Source: Thiohalomonas sp963783235 (lineage in GTDB: Bacteria; Pseudomonadota; Gammaproteobacteria; Thiohalomonadales; Thiohalomonadaceae). Taken from it: 64,000 nucleotides of DNA. The notes under the pieces were generated by a model, which saw only the letters and a program-made list of their open reading frames with translations, had not been told where the DNA came from and searched no databases. The stretch is from the NCBI GenBank assembly GCA_963783235.1, contig CAWAMN010000002.1, positions 248,001 to 312,000 on the forward strand, in the 5' to 3' direction. Within the stretch, counting starts at the first letter, position 1. Each line of letters begins with the position of its first letter. The translations under genes were made by a program, and so were the position numbers. This document shows positions 1-8,424 of this stretch, piece after piece.

Positions 1-1215
1 ACGCTGAAAAGCATCGAGCTCCGCTATCGCGCTCCCCTTTCGGCAAAACTCAGTACGGAAATGTTCGCCGGGACGGTCAACGCCCGAACCCTCGTAAACG
101 ACCTCTATTCCGCCCCGAGTGAGGCCTATTTCGATCCGGGCGAGCCGCCGGTCACTGTGGACTCCGATTACGAGGAGACCCGCATCTATGCCGGCATCGA
201 TACGATATGGGTAAAGGATGCACACACTGTCCTGCTGGGGCTTGGATTTTCAGAAGTTGAGGTTGATCAGGATGTTCTAAAGAGCAACGTGGTTTTTGTG
301 CCCATCCCGGCTCCTCCCCACTTCGACGTGCTCGAGCAGAAAGTCGAGTATCCCGGCGCCGTCTCCCCTCCCGGAACGGATCGGGACGTCGTGAGCGTGA
401 CCCTGCAGGATGAATTTCGGGCAAGCGACGACTTCACCCTGACCACCGGCCTTCGATACGACCATTACGATCAGATCGGCGACGGCCTCGCTCCGCGGAT
501 TGCCGGCGTCTGGCGCCTGAATGAACGCAATATCGTCAAGCTCCAGTTCGGCCGGGCATTTCGACCGCCGACGCTGCGCGAACAGCTGTTCACCGCATCG
601 GAACTCGACCCCTCTCTAATCAATACCGTCGAGTTCGGTTACATCAACAAGGACAACCGCGGTGAGAGGCGGGTGACGGTGGCCTACTCGAAGCTCGACG
701 ATCTGGTGGTCTACACGCCGGAAAACGCTCCCGACTTTCACGCCAACGCCGCCTCATCACGACTGTTCAGTACTGAGGTGGAGTTTCAGGAACGACTCAG
801 TTCCAGGCTGATGGCGAATGGCAACCTCAGTTACGTGCGAACGGAGGATGGCCAAACCGGTGAGGCACTGCCGCTGACAAGTCGCTGGTTCGGCAACCTG
901 GGTGTGCAGTATCGACTGGTCCCGGGCACGTACAGCAATTTCCGGTATCGCTACGTCGACGACTACGCCCGGGAGGTTAATGATCCTTGAGACCGTGCCG
1001 ACGGGCATGGTAAACTGGATATCACGATTACCCGGGAGTCCCGCCGGTTCCGGGGCCTCACCGTTCGGGCGGGCGTTCGCAACGCCCTCGATGAGGAGGT
1101 GCGCTACCCCGCACTGATGACCACGGATGCAACGGGCCAACCCACCCTCTCTTATCCAGACGATCTCCCCCGGGATGATCGGACCTGGTGGTTGCAACTC
1201 GCTTACGATTTCTAG
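1..1215 (+). pseudogene. TonB-dependent outer-membrane receptor, C-terminal part, interrupted by an in-frame TGA
   Basis: The frame is open from base 1, so the N-terminus (signal peptide, plug) lies outside the window. The visible part has the look of a TonB receptor beta-barrel: alternating aromatic strands, GRAFRPPTLREQ, repeated VEFGY/VEFQE strands and a C-terminal end in YDF. An in-frame TGA at 988-990 stops the first open stretch after DDYAREVNDP. The same frame then continues without interruption (GHGKLDITITRE, VRAGVRNALDEEVRYP) to TAG at 1213-1215, ending with the terminal aromatic residue expected of an outer-membrane barrel. One base change (for example CGA to TGA) explains this. It may be a nonsense mutation or a sequence error. 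The next gene begins 7 bp downstream and encodes a YfiR-like protein, a common partner of such receptors. The ligand is unknown. Confidence 0.8.
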
Positions 1216-1221
1216 CCTGAT

Positions 1222-1797
1222 ATGTCAGAGCCAAGGAACAGGTTCAGATTCGGTCGACTGCTAGCCCTCTTTCTGCTGCTGGCCTTCGCCTGTCCCCAAG
1301 GCTGGGGCGGAGAGGCGGAATACCGCCGCGCCCTGGTCGGTCTCAAGGTTTTCGCCGCTTTTCTGGCGGCGGACCTGCGGTTGGCCGAGAAGTGCTCCGA
1401 CGAAAAAACTTTGACACTGCTTCTGGTGCATGGAGGTGATGAATCCGCAGCCCCACCGATGGCCGCACGCCTCGAAGCACTGGGGTCCATACGGGGTTTT
1501 GCGGTTCATGCCGAACAGCGCCACGTCCGGGACCTACCCGGCTACGAAGGGCCCGAACCGGCCGGGATTTTCATAGCCGAATGGCTCCCCGACCTGGAAC
1601 CTGTCCTCGCTTTTTCCAAGAGTCGTGGAACACTGGTATTCAGTCCATTCCTCGGTGATGTAGGCCGCGGCGCACACGGCGGCCTGTACGTCACCGACCG
1701 CATTCTGCCACTGGTCGATACCCGGGCACTCGATGCCGCCGGTATTCGCATCAAACCCTTCTTCCTCGACGTCGCCAGGCATTATGATGAGGATTAA
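1222..1797 (+). CDS. YfiR-like (DUF4154) periplasmic signalling protein
   Basis: 191 residues with an N-terminal signal peptide (hydrophobic LLALFLLLAFACPQGWG, about residues 12-28) followed by a compact periplasmic domain. The pattern of the second half (GIFIAEWLPD, GTLVFSPFLGDVGRGAHGGLY, AGIRIKPFFLDVARHY) matches the YfiR/DUF4154 layout, where a late strand precedes a C-terminal helix. YfiR proteins repress an inner-membrane signalling enzyme from the periplasm. In many genomes DUF4154 genes sit between a TonB receptor and a GGDEF or histidine-kinase gene, which is exactly the layout here. The stop overlaps the start of the hybrid kinase by 14 bp, suggesting coupled translation. I infer that it passes a periplasmic signal to that kinase. 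The family assignment rests on pattern and context, not on strong motif identity. Confidence 0.7.
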   Translation: MSEPRNRFRFGRLLALFLLLAFACPQGWGGEAEYRRALVGLKVFAAFLAADLRLAEKCSDEKTLTLLLVHGGDESAAPPMAARLEALGSIRGFAVHAEQRHVRDLPGYEGPEPAGIFIAEWLPDLEPVLAFSKSRGTLVFSPFLGDVGRGAHGGLYVTDRILPLVDTRALDAAGIRIKPFFLDVARHYDED

Positions 1798-3550
1798 GCG
1801 TCTGAGACGAGCCTGGCGGCGTTTTCATCGGGGCGGCTACGACAGCTTCCGGGTTCGACTGGCCTCGCATTTTCTTGTCACCGCCACGGGCCTGGTCGGA
1901 CTTTTTTCGCTCTACTGGGTGGTCAGCATCGAACCGCGTCTGGAAGCCGATGCCTCGGCCAATGCGAGTGCATTCGCCCAGGCCCAGGCCCGCCATTTGG
2001 CCGCAACGGCTGCCAACCACGAAATGCCCGGCGTCCGCCAGCTCTCGGACGCCATGGACGAAATCCTGGTACTGACCGATCCCAATACGGGTACGCCCTT
2101 CATCGTTGGGATTGAGACCCGATTCGACTACGACTCGCTGAAGATTCAAAAGGGGAGTCTCGACCTGATCCGGGGCGAGAACCAATGCATTCAGTGTTTC
2201 AAGACGACGCAACCGCTCTATGCCCCCCAAAGCGGTGAACTGATTGGCGTTGCCACGTTCTGGTCGAGCAGTGAATTTTTCAAGCAACTGCGCAGCGACG
2301 TCCGTCGCAGGCTGTTCTGGGGTTCCGGCCTGGCGGTCGCCGTCTTACTGCTGGCCTGGTGGGCCGTCTACACGCTGTTCGGCCGGGTCAAGGCCAATGA
2401 AGAGGCTGCGGCGCGGGCGACCCGGGCAAAAAGCGAATTCCTCGCCACCATGAGTCACGAAATCCGCACCCCGATGAATGGGGTGCTCGGTATGGTCAAC
2501 CTCCTGAAACGGACACCGCTGGATGAGATTCAATCGGATTACGTGCAAACCATCGCGGCTTCCGGCCAGGCGCTGCTGACCATCCTCGATGACATTCTCG
2601 ACATCTCCCGAATCGAGGCGGGAAAACTCAGTCTCGAAGAAGCGGTTTACGACCTTCCCGCTCTGATTGAGGGCGTTGCCCAATTGATGCAGCCCCGTGC
2701 CGAGGAAAAAGGTTTGCAACTCCGGGTTGCCATCGGTCCCGACGTCCCTCGCTGGTTGCACGGTGACCCCAACCGGCTGCGCCAGGTCTTTACCAATCTG
2801 ATTGGCAACGCCATCAAGTTTACAGACCGGGGCCAAGTCGAGATCGGCGCCGAGGCCTGCGGCGATGAGAGCTACCGGTGGATCGAGTTCCGTATCACCG
2901 ATACGGGCCGGGGCATTTCCCCACAGCAGCAACGCCTGCTGTTCGAGCCGTTCAGTCAGGGCGATTCCAGCACCAGCCGTCGACATGGAGGCACAGGGCT
3001 GGGGCTGACCATCTGCAAACGGTTGGTCGAAGCGATGGACGGGGTCGTCGGATTGGAGAGTGAACCGGGCCAGGGCAGCACTTTTTACTTCCGCCTGCCC
3101 CTGCGAACCGCCGAGGAGCCCCCGGAGACGGGTGGCGATACCATCGGCGAACCGGAGCTGGAAACCGTTCAGAGAAAACTGCACGTACTGGTGGCGGAAG
3201 ACGGCTGGATCAACCGACGAGTGGTCACCGGTCTGCTTTCCCAGGAGGGGCACTCGGTCGAGGAGAGCGAAGATGGCAGGCAGGCTCTGGAAGCGGTCCG
3301 CACCGGCCGTTTCGATGTCGTCCTTATGGACCTGCATATGCCGGAAATGGACGGTTTCAGTGCCGCCCGCGAGATCCGCCGGCTGGATGATCCCGAGCGA
3401 TCGCGGGTGCCGATCATCGCTTTGACGGCCAACGTCATGCGTGAGGAGGAGGAGCGTTGCGAAGCGGCGGGCATGGACGGTTTCCTTGCCAAACCCTTCA
3501 AACCGGAAAAGCTCTACGAGGTCCTTGCCCGGGTTACAACCAAGAAATAG
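1784..3550 (+). CDS. Hybrid sensor histidine kinase with C-terminal receiver domain
   Basis: 588 residues from ATG 1784, which overlaps the upstream stop (ATG 1787 is an alternative). Order of parts: transmembrane helix near residues 25-45, a periplasmic sensor segment of about 130 residues with a CIQC pair, a second helix (LAVAVLLLAWWAVYTLF), HisKA with the phosphorylated His at about residue 225 (MSHEIRTPMNGVLGM), a HATPase with its N box (NLIGNAIKF) and G boxes (DTGRGIS, GGTGLGL), and a receiver domain with phosphoacceptor Asp near residue 516 (VLMDLHMPEMDG). The receiver starts VAEDGWINRR, so one of the usual acidic pair is kept and the following Asn is replaced by Gly. There is no output domain, so it probably hands phosphate to a separate Hpt or regulator. 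It is the last gene of the receptor/YfiR-like/kinase set. Confidence 0.93.
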   Translation: MMRIKRLRRAWRRFHRGGYDSFRVRLASHFLVTATGLVGLFSLYWVVSIEPRLEADASANASAFAQAQARHLAATAANHEMPGVRQLSDAMDEILVLTDPNTGTPFIVGIETRFDYDSLKIQKGSLDLIRGENQCIQCFKTTQPLYAPQSGELIGVATFWSSSEFFKQLRSDVRRRLFWGSGLAVAVLLLAWWAVYTLFGRVKANEEAAARATRAKSEFLATMSHEIRTPMNGVLGMVNLLKRTPLDEIQSDYVQTIAASGQALLTILDDILDISRIEAGKLSLEEAVYDLPALIEGVAQLMQPRAEEKGLQLRVAIGPDVPRWLHGDPNRLRQVFTNLIGNAIKFTDRGQVEIGAEACGDESYRWIEFRITDTGRGISPQQQRLLFEPFSQGDSSTSRRHGGTGLGLTICKRLVEAMDGVVGLESEPGQGSTFYFRLPLRTAEEPPETGGDTIGEPELETVQRKLHVLVAEDGWINRRVVTGLLSQEGHSVEESEDGRQALEAVRTGRFDVVLMDLHMPEMDGFSAAREIRRLDDPERSRVPIIALTANVMREEEERCEAAGMDGFLAKPFKPEKLYEVLARVTTKK

Positions 3551-3570
3551 GGGCGGCAAGACCGCCCCTA
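3548..3570. terminator. Hairpin between convergent genes
   Basis: A perfect 9-bp inverted repeat (TAGGGGCGG, loop CAAGA, CCGCCCCTA) begins at the stop codon of the hybrid kinase and ends 5 bp before the stop of the small peptide gene on the other strand. It could terminate transcription from both sides. The T tract after it is weak. Confidence 0.6.
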
Positions 3571-3575
3571 TCGTT

Positions 3576-3728
3576 CTACCAGCAGTAGGGCGGACACCAC
3601 CACTCCGTCGTCTCCCCGCCCTGAATCGGTGTCGGTTCGATCGGAGCGCTGCTGCTTAACGCAGCGTAAACTGCGCCGCTGGCCGCCATCAACGCGCACG
3701 CAGCGAGAATCGCTTTCATCAGTTTCAT
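3576..3728 (-). CDS. Tiny secreted peptide precursor with a Cys-rich aromatic tail
   Basis: 50 residues, starting at ATG 3728 behind a strong ribosome site (GGAGAAGGGG, 3 bp before the ATG). A signal peptide is clear: MKLMKAILAACALMAASG followed by AVYA, giving a likely cut after AVYA. The predicted mature part is about 27 residues, acidic and proline-rich, and ends in EWWCPPYCW. The two cysteines four residues apart could form a small loop or bind a cofactor. I know no family for it. It is convergent with the hybrid kinase and separated from it by a hairpin. The strong ribosome site and textbook signal sequence make a real gene likely. No maturation or export gene stands beside it. Confidence 0.6.
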   Translation of the reverse strand: MKLMKAILAACALMAASGAVYAALSSSAPIEPTPIQGGETTEWWCPPYCW

Positions 3729-3797
3729 TGTCCCCTTCTCCACTTGATTACCGAACGTTAGTCCCCCCGCCCAACCAACCACAGCGCCGCCTTTAGG

Positions 3798-5015
3798 TCA
3801 ACTCCCCCTGGCCAGAACCGGAACCACTTTATTAAAAACCCGATCGACGCTTATCGCCTGCAAACAGACGTTGTCGGTACATGGCGTTTTGCGGTGGTTC
3901 GAGGCACTTACGCAGGGAGAACAGGCCAGTCCGGCATAAATCGGCGTGCTCTTACCGAGCGAGCCGTAGAGGTTCGGAGTTTCCGGTCCGAAGATGACGA
4001 AACTAGGCATTTCCGTTACCGCCGAAAAATGGCCTGGACCGGAGTCGTTGGTCACCATCAGCGTCGAAACACTGTAGAGCGGAGGCAGTTCCTGAAACCC
4101 GACCCGGCCCGCGAAGTTGATGCAGCGCGGGTTATCGACCTGCCGCTTCAACGCCTCGGCTTCAGCCCGCTCAGCCGGGGCTCCGGTGATCAGGATCACG
4201 ACATTTCCGAACTCCTCCAGGATGCGGCGCATCAGTTCGACATAGCGATCCGGCATCCAGCGGCGCTGCGGCAAGAGTTCGCTTGCGTTCGGATTGATAA
4301 GCACGAGCCGATGGATAGAAGGGTCGAAGGCCGGATAATCCGCCTTCACCTTGTCTCGAATCGCCTGCTGCTCACCCTGGTTGAAATCGCGCTTGGCCAA
4401 CCGAATCTCGTCGTCGCCAATCACCGCCTTGGAAAAGGGCCGCTCCGAGGTTTCAGCGAGCGCTGCATTGACCAGTGCCACGAAGTTCTTGGCGATATGA
4501 AGGTGGGGATTGTAGGCCACCCGCCGACTTAGCATCTCCCCGCGGTAGAGGCCCTCGTTGTGAAACGCATGGAAGCCGATCCGGTTATCCGCTCCGGAAA
4601 GCCCGGTTAGCAGGGCCGTGTAGCGAGAAAAAAGCTCAAGATCGACGACCGTGTCGATCCCCTGCTTCCGGGTCCAGATGAGAAACTGCAGCGTATCCAC
4701 CGCCAAGGACAGCAACCCGTCCTCACGGATGGTGAAGACGTTCTGCTCAGGGACGGTTTCCAGCAGACGCAGGCTGGATGCATTTTTTCGGAAGATAACA
4801 AAATAGAGCTCGGCACCGGCCTCGCGCATCTTGCGCATGGCCGGGTCGACCAAAATGGCGCTGCCCATCTCGGATAATTCCACGAACAGCACTCTTTTGG
4901 GCTGTACCCGTTTCTGGGGCCGCAATAGCGCGGCCAACTTCACCCAAAGAGTGGCCAGCAAGCAGAGCGGAATACCGGCCCAGTGGTCGATTTTCCGCAT
5001 TGTGTCGACGTTCAT
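3798..5015 (-). CDS. Glycosyltransferase family 9 (heptosyltransferase-like)
   Basis: 405 residues from ATG 5015, which overlaps the TGA of the upstream gene as ATGA. The N-terminal half has RVLFVELSEMGSAILVDPAM, the acceptor-side Rossmann start of GT9 enzymes. The C-terminal half has LVLINPNAS, VVILITGAPAE and the donor-site signature TLMVTNDSGPGHFSAV. GT9 enzymes add heptose or related sugars to lipopolysaccharide core from ADP-activated donors. A hydrophobic stretch near residues 13-28 (GIPLCLLATLWVKLAALL) may tether it to the inner membrane. The C-terminus contains four Cys (ACSPC, PCTDNVC), as in several GT9 relatives. It is the last gene of a four-gene overlapping set, pointing to assembly of a lipid-linked or LPS-type surface sugar. 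The acceptor is unknown. Confidence 0.88.
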   Translation of the reverse strand: MNVDTMRKIDHWAGIPLCLLATLWVKLAALLRPQKRVQPKRVLFVELSEMGSAILVDPAMRKMREAGAELYFVIFRKNASSLRLLETVPEQNVFTIREDGLLSLAVDTLQFLIWTRKQGIDTVVDLELFSRYTALLTGLSGADNRIGFHAFHNEGLYRGEMLSRRVAYNPHLHIAKNFVALVNAALAETSERPFSKAVIGDDEIRLAKRDFNQGEQQAIRDKVKADYPAFDPSIHRLVLINPNASELLPQRRWMPDRYVELMRRILEEFGNVVILITGAPAERAEAEALKRQVDNPRCINFAGRVGFQELPPLYSVSTLMVTNDSGPGHFSAVTEMPSFVIFGPETPNLYGSLGKSTPIYAGLACSPCVSASNHRKTPCTDNVCLQAISVDRVFNKVVPVLARGS

Positions 5016-5929
5016 GTTCCCTCCGCTCTCGCTCGCCGGCCGGCGAGGTAGACGTATAGGCCGGGAAGGCTGGCGATGATCAGTACCACCCCGTAAAGAA
5101 TGGACATGGACAGTACGACCGCCTGCTCCGCACCAATCAGCGTAAATAGTCCGACCATCGCTCCCTCCCGAACCCCCCAACCCGCCATGGAGATGGGAAC
5201 AATGGTCAGGAGAATGACCGGCGGCACAATCACGATGTAGGTCAGCAGGTCGTAATCCAGCCCCACACTGGCGCCCGCGAAATAGACCCCTGCCATGGAA
5301 AACAGGTGCACCAAGACCGAGAGCCCCAACTGTGCGGGGAATCTTCTTCCTCTCAGCACCTCAGCCAGGCGGCGCGACACCACTGTCAGGGGTAGGGTCA
5401 CGCGCAGACGGTCCAGCCACTTCAGTCTATGGACTTGCCAAACCCCGACGAAGCCTGCCAGCCCCAGCGCAACTACCAGCGAAAGCATCCAGAAAACGCC
5501 CTCGGGGAGTTGCTCCGGACGACCCAGAATGGCCATCGCGTTGAGAAGCAGCAGACCGATAACCCCCAGGCCGCGATCGATAAGTATGCCCGAGAAGGCG
5601 TCCCGCTTGCGATGCCCCTCTCCGGCCACATCCATGACCCGAACGGCATCCCCCCCGATACTGGTGGGTAATCCCTGATTGAAAAAGGAGCCCTTGAAGA
5701 AGCTGCGCAGGTAGAACGAAAACCCCATCTGGTAGCGCAACGCCACCATGACCCGATGCCAGCGCTCCGCCGCAACCGCTTGGGACCCCATTTGTAGGAG
5801 AATCGCCCAACCCACAAGCCCCGGATCGAGTCGGTTGAGGGTCTCTGCCACGCCCGAAAGGTCCACCGATCGCAGGACCAGAGCGAGGACAAGGAGGCTC
5901 ACCAGCAGGCGGATCACGGTACCGAACAC
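5012..5929 (-). CDS. LPG-synthase-like integral membrane protein (UPF0104/YbhN type)
   Basis: 305 residues from GTG 5929, which overlaps the upstream TAG by one base. Around eight transmembrane segments run through the protein. It carries hallmarks of the lysylphosphatidylglycerol-synthase transmembrane family: FFKGSFFNQGLPTSIGGDAVR and the later PISMAGWGVREGAMV. Proteins of this kind without the soluble aminoacyltransferase domain are thought to flip or transfer lipid-linked groups. Lying between a PAP2 phosphatase and a GT9 transferase, it may move the lipid carrier or precursor across the inner membrane. That role is inferred from context. Confidence 0.85.
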   Translation of the reverse strand: MFGTVIRLLVSLLVLALVLRSVDLSGVAETLNRLDPGLVGWAILLQMGSQAVAAERWHRVMVALRYQMGFSFYLRSFFKGSFFNQGLPTSIGGDAVRVMDVAGEGHRKRDAFSGILIDRGLGVIGLLLLNAMAILGRPEQLPEGVFWMLSLVVALGLAGFVGVWQVHRLKWLDRLRVTLPLTVVSRRLAEVLRGRRFPAQLGLSVLVHLFSMAGVYFAGASVGLDYDLLTYIVIVPPVILLTIVPISMAGWGVREGAMVGLFTLIGAEQAVVLSMSILYGVVLIIASLPGLYVYLAGRRARAEGT

Positions 5930-6726
5930 TAGCTTTCCCCAACGGCCACGCGGCCAGCGGCAAACAATCTCCAGAGCCCGGGCGCCGCCAGCACCAGCAC
6001 CGCAACCCCGACCAACACCTCAGTCGCCCGTGCCTGTGGATAGCCGCTGTCGTGAATGAACACCAGCGCCAAGGCCCCGCCCGCGAGAATGGCCGCCAGC
6101 ACCCGTTGCACCCCCAGCCGCAGTCCCCAGGGAAACCGACGGGCCAGCCAGACACCGGCCACCGCGCACAACCAGCCCCCGCCACCGCCGGCCAGGATAT
6201 CGAGAGGCCAGTGCGCGCCGACCGCGACCCGGGAGACGGCGGCCAGTATGGCAACCACCAGCACGGCCGATTTCCACCGCACGGCAATATCACCGGACTG
6301 ACACAGCAGCCCCGCCAACGCCAATGCCGAGGCGGAGTGTCCCGAAGGGAAAGAGAACCAGTTGAGGCGATCGCCAATGATCACCAGGTCGGGAAACAAT
6401 TCTGTGGCGGGTCGCGGCAGATCCGCCCATGCCTTAATGCCGTGAACGAAAAGCGTGCCCAGAAGTGCCGTGATGAGCAGAGCCCAGAGCAGGTGGGGCC
6501 TCCTTCCGGCAAACCAGAGCGCCAAACTGAAGACAACCAGCGAATCACCGAATACCGTGGCGTTGGCCCAAAAAGCCTCACCGGTATAACGGCTCAACCC
6601 GTTGATGACATGGAAAAGTTCCCGGTTGGCCCCGATCGACCAGATGATCATCATCGAGACCAGGGCGGCAGCCGGTACCACCCACGCCCACGGGCTTCGG
6701 AGTGTTACGAAAGCCTCATCTTTCAT
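5929..6726 (-). CDS. PAP2-family lipid phosphatase
   Basis: 265 residues from ATG 6726, which overlaps the upstream TGA as ATGA (ATG 6744 is an alternative adding six residues). All three PAP2 motifs are visible: KAWADLPRP, FPSGHSA and SRVAVGAHWPLD, including the two catalytic His and the Arg/Ser contacts. Several transmembrane helices surround the site, which should face the periplasm. PAP2 enzymes remove phosphate from undecaprenyl pyrophosphate, phosphatidic acid or lipid A. In this operon, recycling a lipid-pyrophosphate carrier or trimming a lipid substrate fits best. Confidence 0.9.
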   Translation of the reverse strand: MKDEAFVTLRSPWAWVVPAAALVSMMIIWSIGANRELFHVINGLSRYTGEAFWANATVFGDSLVVFSLALWFAGRRPHLLWALLITALLGTLFVHGIKAWADLPRPATELFPDLVIIGDRLNWFSFPSGHSASALALAGLLCQSGDIAVRWKSAVLVVAILAAVSRVAVGAHWPLDILAGGGGGWLCAVAGVWLARRFPWGLRLGVQRVLAAILAGGALALVFIHDSGYPQARATEVLVGVAVLVLAAPGLWRLFAAGRVAVGES

Positions 6727-8183
6727 TTCCGGTAACCCCGACATTCGAGCAGACGAAAGTGGTGAACCGGCCGCTCATCGATTCGATAGATCAGGGTCTC
6801 CACCTGCTCGCATTGCTCGAAGTAACGCTCCGCCTTGGCCTTCTTTTGTCCGTTGACCAACAGAATCCCACTGTCGCCCGGTTTCGGGCCACCATACCAG
6901 AGGTCGAATTGGTCATGACGGGAGTCGAGAACCTGCACCGGCCTCGGCCGGGCGTACCAGGCGATACGGCTCGCATGGGTCCAGTTGGTGACGTAGATGG
7001 CATCCGCTTCCGTGATATCAGACCATTTCGCTGCCAACCGGGCCCCTTGCTGCCAACCGTGCAAATCGCCCAACGGATGATGGTAATCGGAAGCTGGCAG
7101 CCAAGGCGTCCACAGTGCGCCATGTATCACCAGCGCCAGAATACCGGCGTAGCCGGCCCCGACCCAGGCCAAGATCCGCGTTTTGCGTCGCCCCCAGCCG
7201 GAGAGGAGCCAGCGGGCAGTCAGGGGCGCCAGCGCGGCCCACCCCAGCAACGTCCAGTGGGGCAGCGTCTCCTCGAAGCCCCCGCCCCAGGCGAACAGCA
7301 GCAGGACCGGTCCGCCGAAAACCAGTGAGAAACGAACGCCCGGATGGTCGCTATCGGCGACAGCCCGGAATACCGCCGCCAGCCCGCCCAGATAGAGAAG
7401 AGGACCGTATGCCAACAGCTGCGCCGCCTGGGATGTCAAAAAGCGTGTGATGGACCAGTCACGGTCCGGGGCCCCGTGACCGACCTGATAGGAAAACGAG
7501 ATCCACTCGTGAGTGGCGTTCCAGTAAACCACCGGCGTGATCAACAGCGCGGCCAGAGACGCCCCCAGCCAGGGGCCGGCATCGCGAAGGAGACGCCAGC
7601 GACCTTGCCAGGCCACGAACGCCAAGGCCGTCACGACCAGCGTCACGGCGGTGTACTTGGAAAGCCCTGACAGTCCGAAGAGGATCCCCGTGACCAGCCA
7701 CTGTTTCAGCCCTCCCCCTTGTACCGCCCGATAAAGGGCGCTCCCGGCCCCCAGGCCCATGACCAACAGCGGAAGCTCCGGCACGAGTCCCACCGAAAGG
7801 ACCTGAAAGACCAAGGCCGACTGCAGGAGCAGGACGGCAACGGCGGCGACCCAGTGCGACTCCCCGGGAAACAGCGTCCGAGCCAGGCGATAGACCAGCC
7901 CCGCGGCCACCAGTGAAAGCACGGCCGGCCAAACCCGAAGTGCAAGCTCATCACCGGTCAGCGCCACCACCGGTGCCATTAACCAGCCCACCAGCGGCGG
8001 GTGATCGAAATAGCTCCAGTCCAGATGGAGCCCATACAACGCATAATGGGCTTCATCGACACTCAACCCCACCCGTCCCGCCACTGCCAGATGCAGCACG
8101 GCGAAGGCGACACTGGTCCAAACGGCGATCCCGGCGGGGGTTAGAGCCACTGAACGGGAACCGGGCAGGGCGATAGCGGACAT
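6723..8183 (-). CDS. Dolichyl-phosphate-mannose-transferase-like glycosyltransferase (GT39/ArnT-like)
   Basis: 486 residues with many hydrophobic helices. The first periplasmic loop has SVDEAHYALYG and YFDHPPLVG, the acidic and aromatic signature of PMT/ArnT-type enzymes that take sugars from a polyprenyl-phosphate donor. A soluble C-terminal part follows (DAIYVTNWTHASRIAWYA, LWYGGPKPGDSGILLV). It is the first gene of the overlapping four-gene set and runs away from the DUF3108 gene. The acceptor could be lipid A, a protein or another glycan and cannot be told from sequence. About 240 bp separate it from the next gene, with nothing recognisable in them. Confidence 0.87.
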   Translation of the reverse strand: MSAIALPGSRSVALTPAGIAVWTSVAFAVLHLAVAGRVGLSVDEAHYALYGLHLDWSYFDHPPLVGWLMAPVVALTGDELALRVWPAVLSLVAAGLVYRLARTLFPGESHWVAAVAVLLLQSALVFQVLSVGLVPELPLLVMGLGAGSALYRAVQGGGLKQWLVTGILFGLSGLSKYTAVTLVVTALAFVAWQGRWRLLRDAGPWLGASLAALLITPVVYWNATHEWISFSYQVGHGAPDRDWSITRFLTSQAAQLLAYGPLLYLGGLAAVFRAVADSDHPGVRFSLVFGGPVLLLFAWGGGFEETLPHWTLLGWAALAPLTARWLLSGWGRRKTRILAWVGAGYAGILALVIHGALWTPWLPASDYHHPLGDLHGWQQGARLAAKWSDITEADAIYVTNWTHASRIAWYARPRPVQVLDSRHDQFDLWYGGPKPGDSGILLVNGQKKAKAERYFEQCEQVETLIYRIDERPVHHFRLLECRGYRK

Positions 8184-8424
8184 CGGAGTACCAAAAAGTC
8201 GAAGAAGCAGGGAATTCTACCGAATCGCGGCTTGCGCATCATGCGCCCCGACATATATTGCGAGGGAAGCCCCTCGGCCTTCACCGGTTTACACTGTTCG
8301 GAAAGGCAATCCGCGGCCGGGGCCGATCGAACCGACACTGCCCTGGAGATGACAGGGAGACGGATTCGCTGTCCGAGACGTGAAACAGCGAAATCGGACT
8401 TCAACATGGGAGTTAAGGCAGAAC

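Noticed and set aside
2345..3559. 404-codon frame on the minus strand over the hybrid kinase
   Set aside because: It lies antisense to clear kinase and receiver motifs; its product has no recognisable domain and follows the codon bias of the sense strand.
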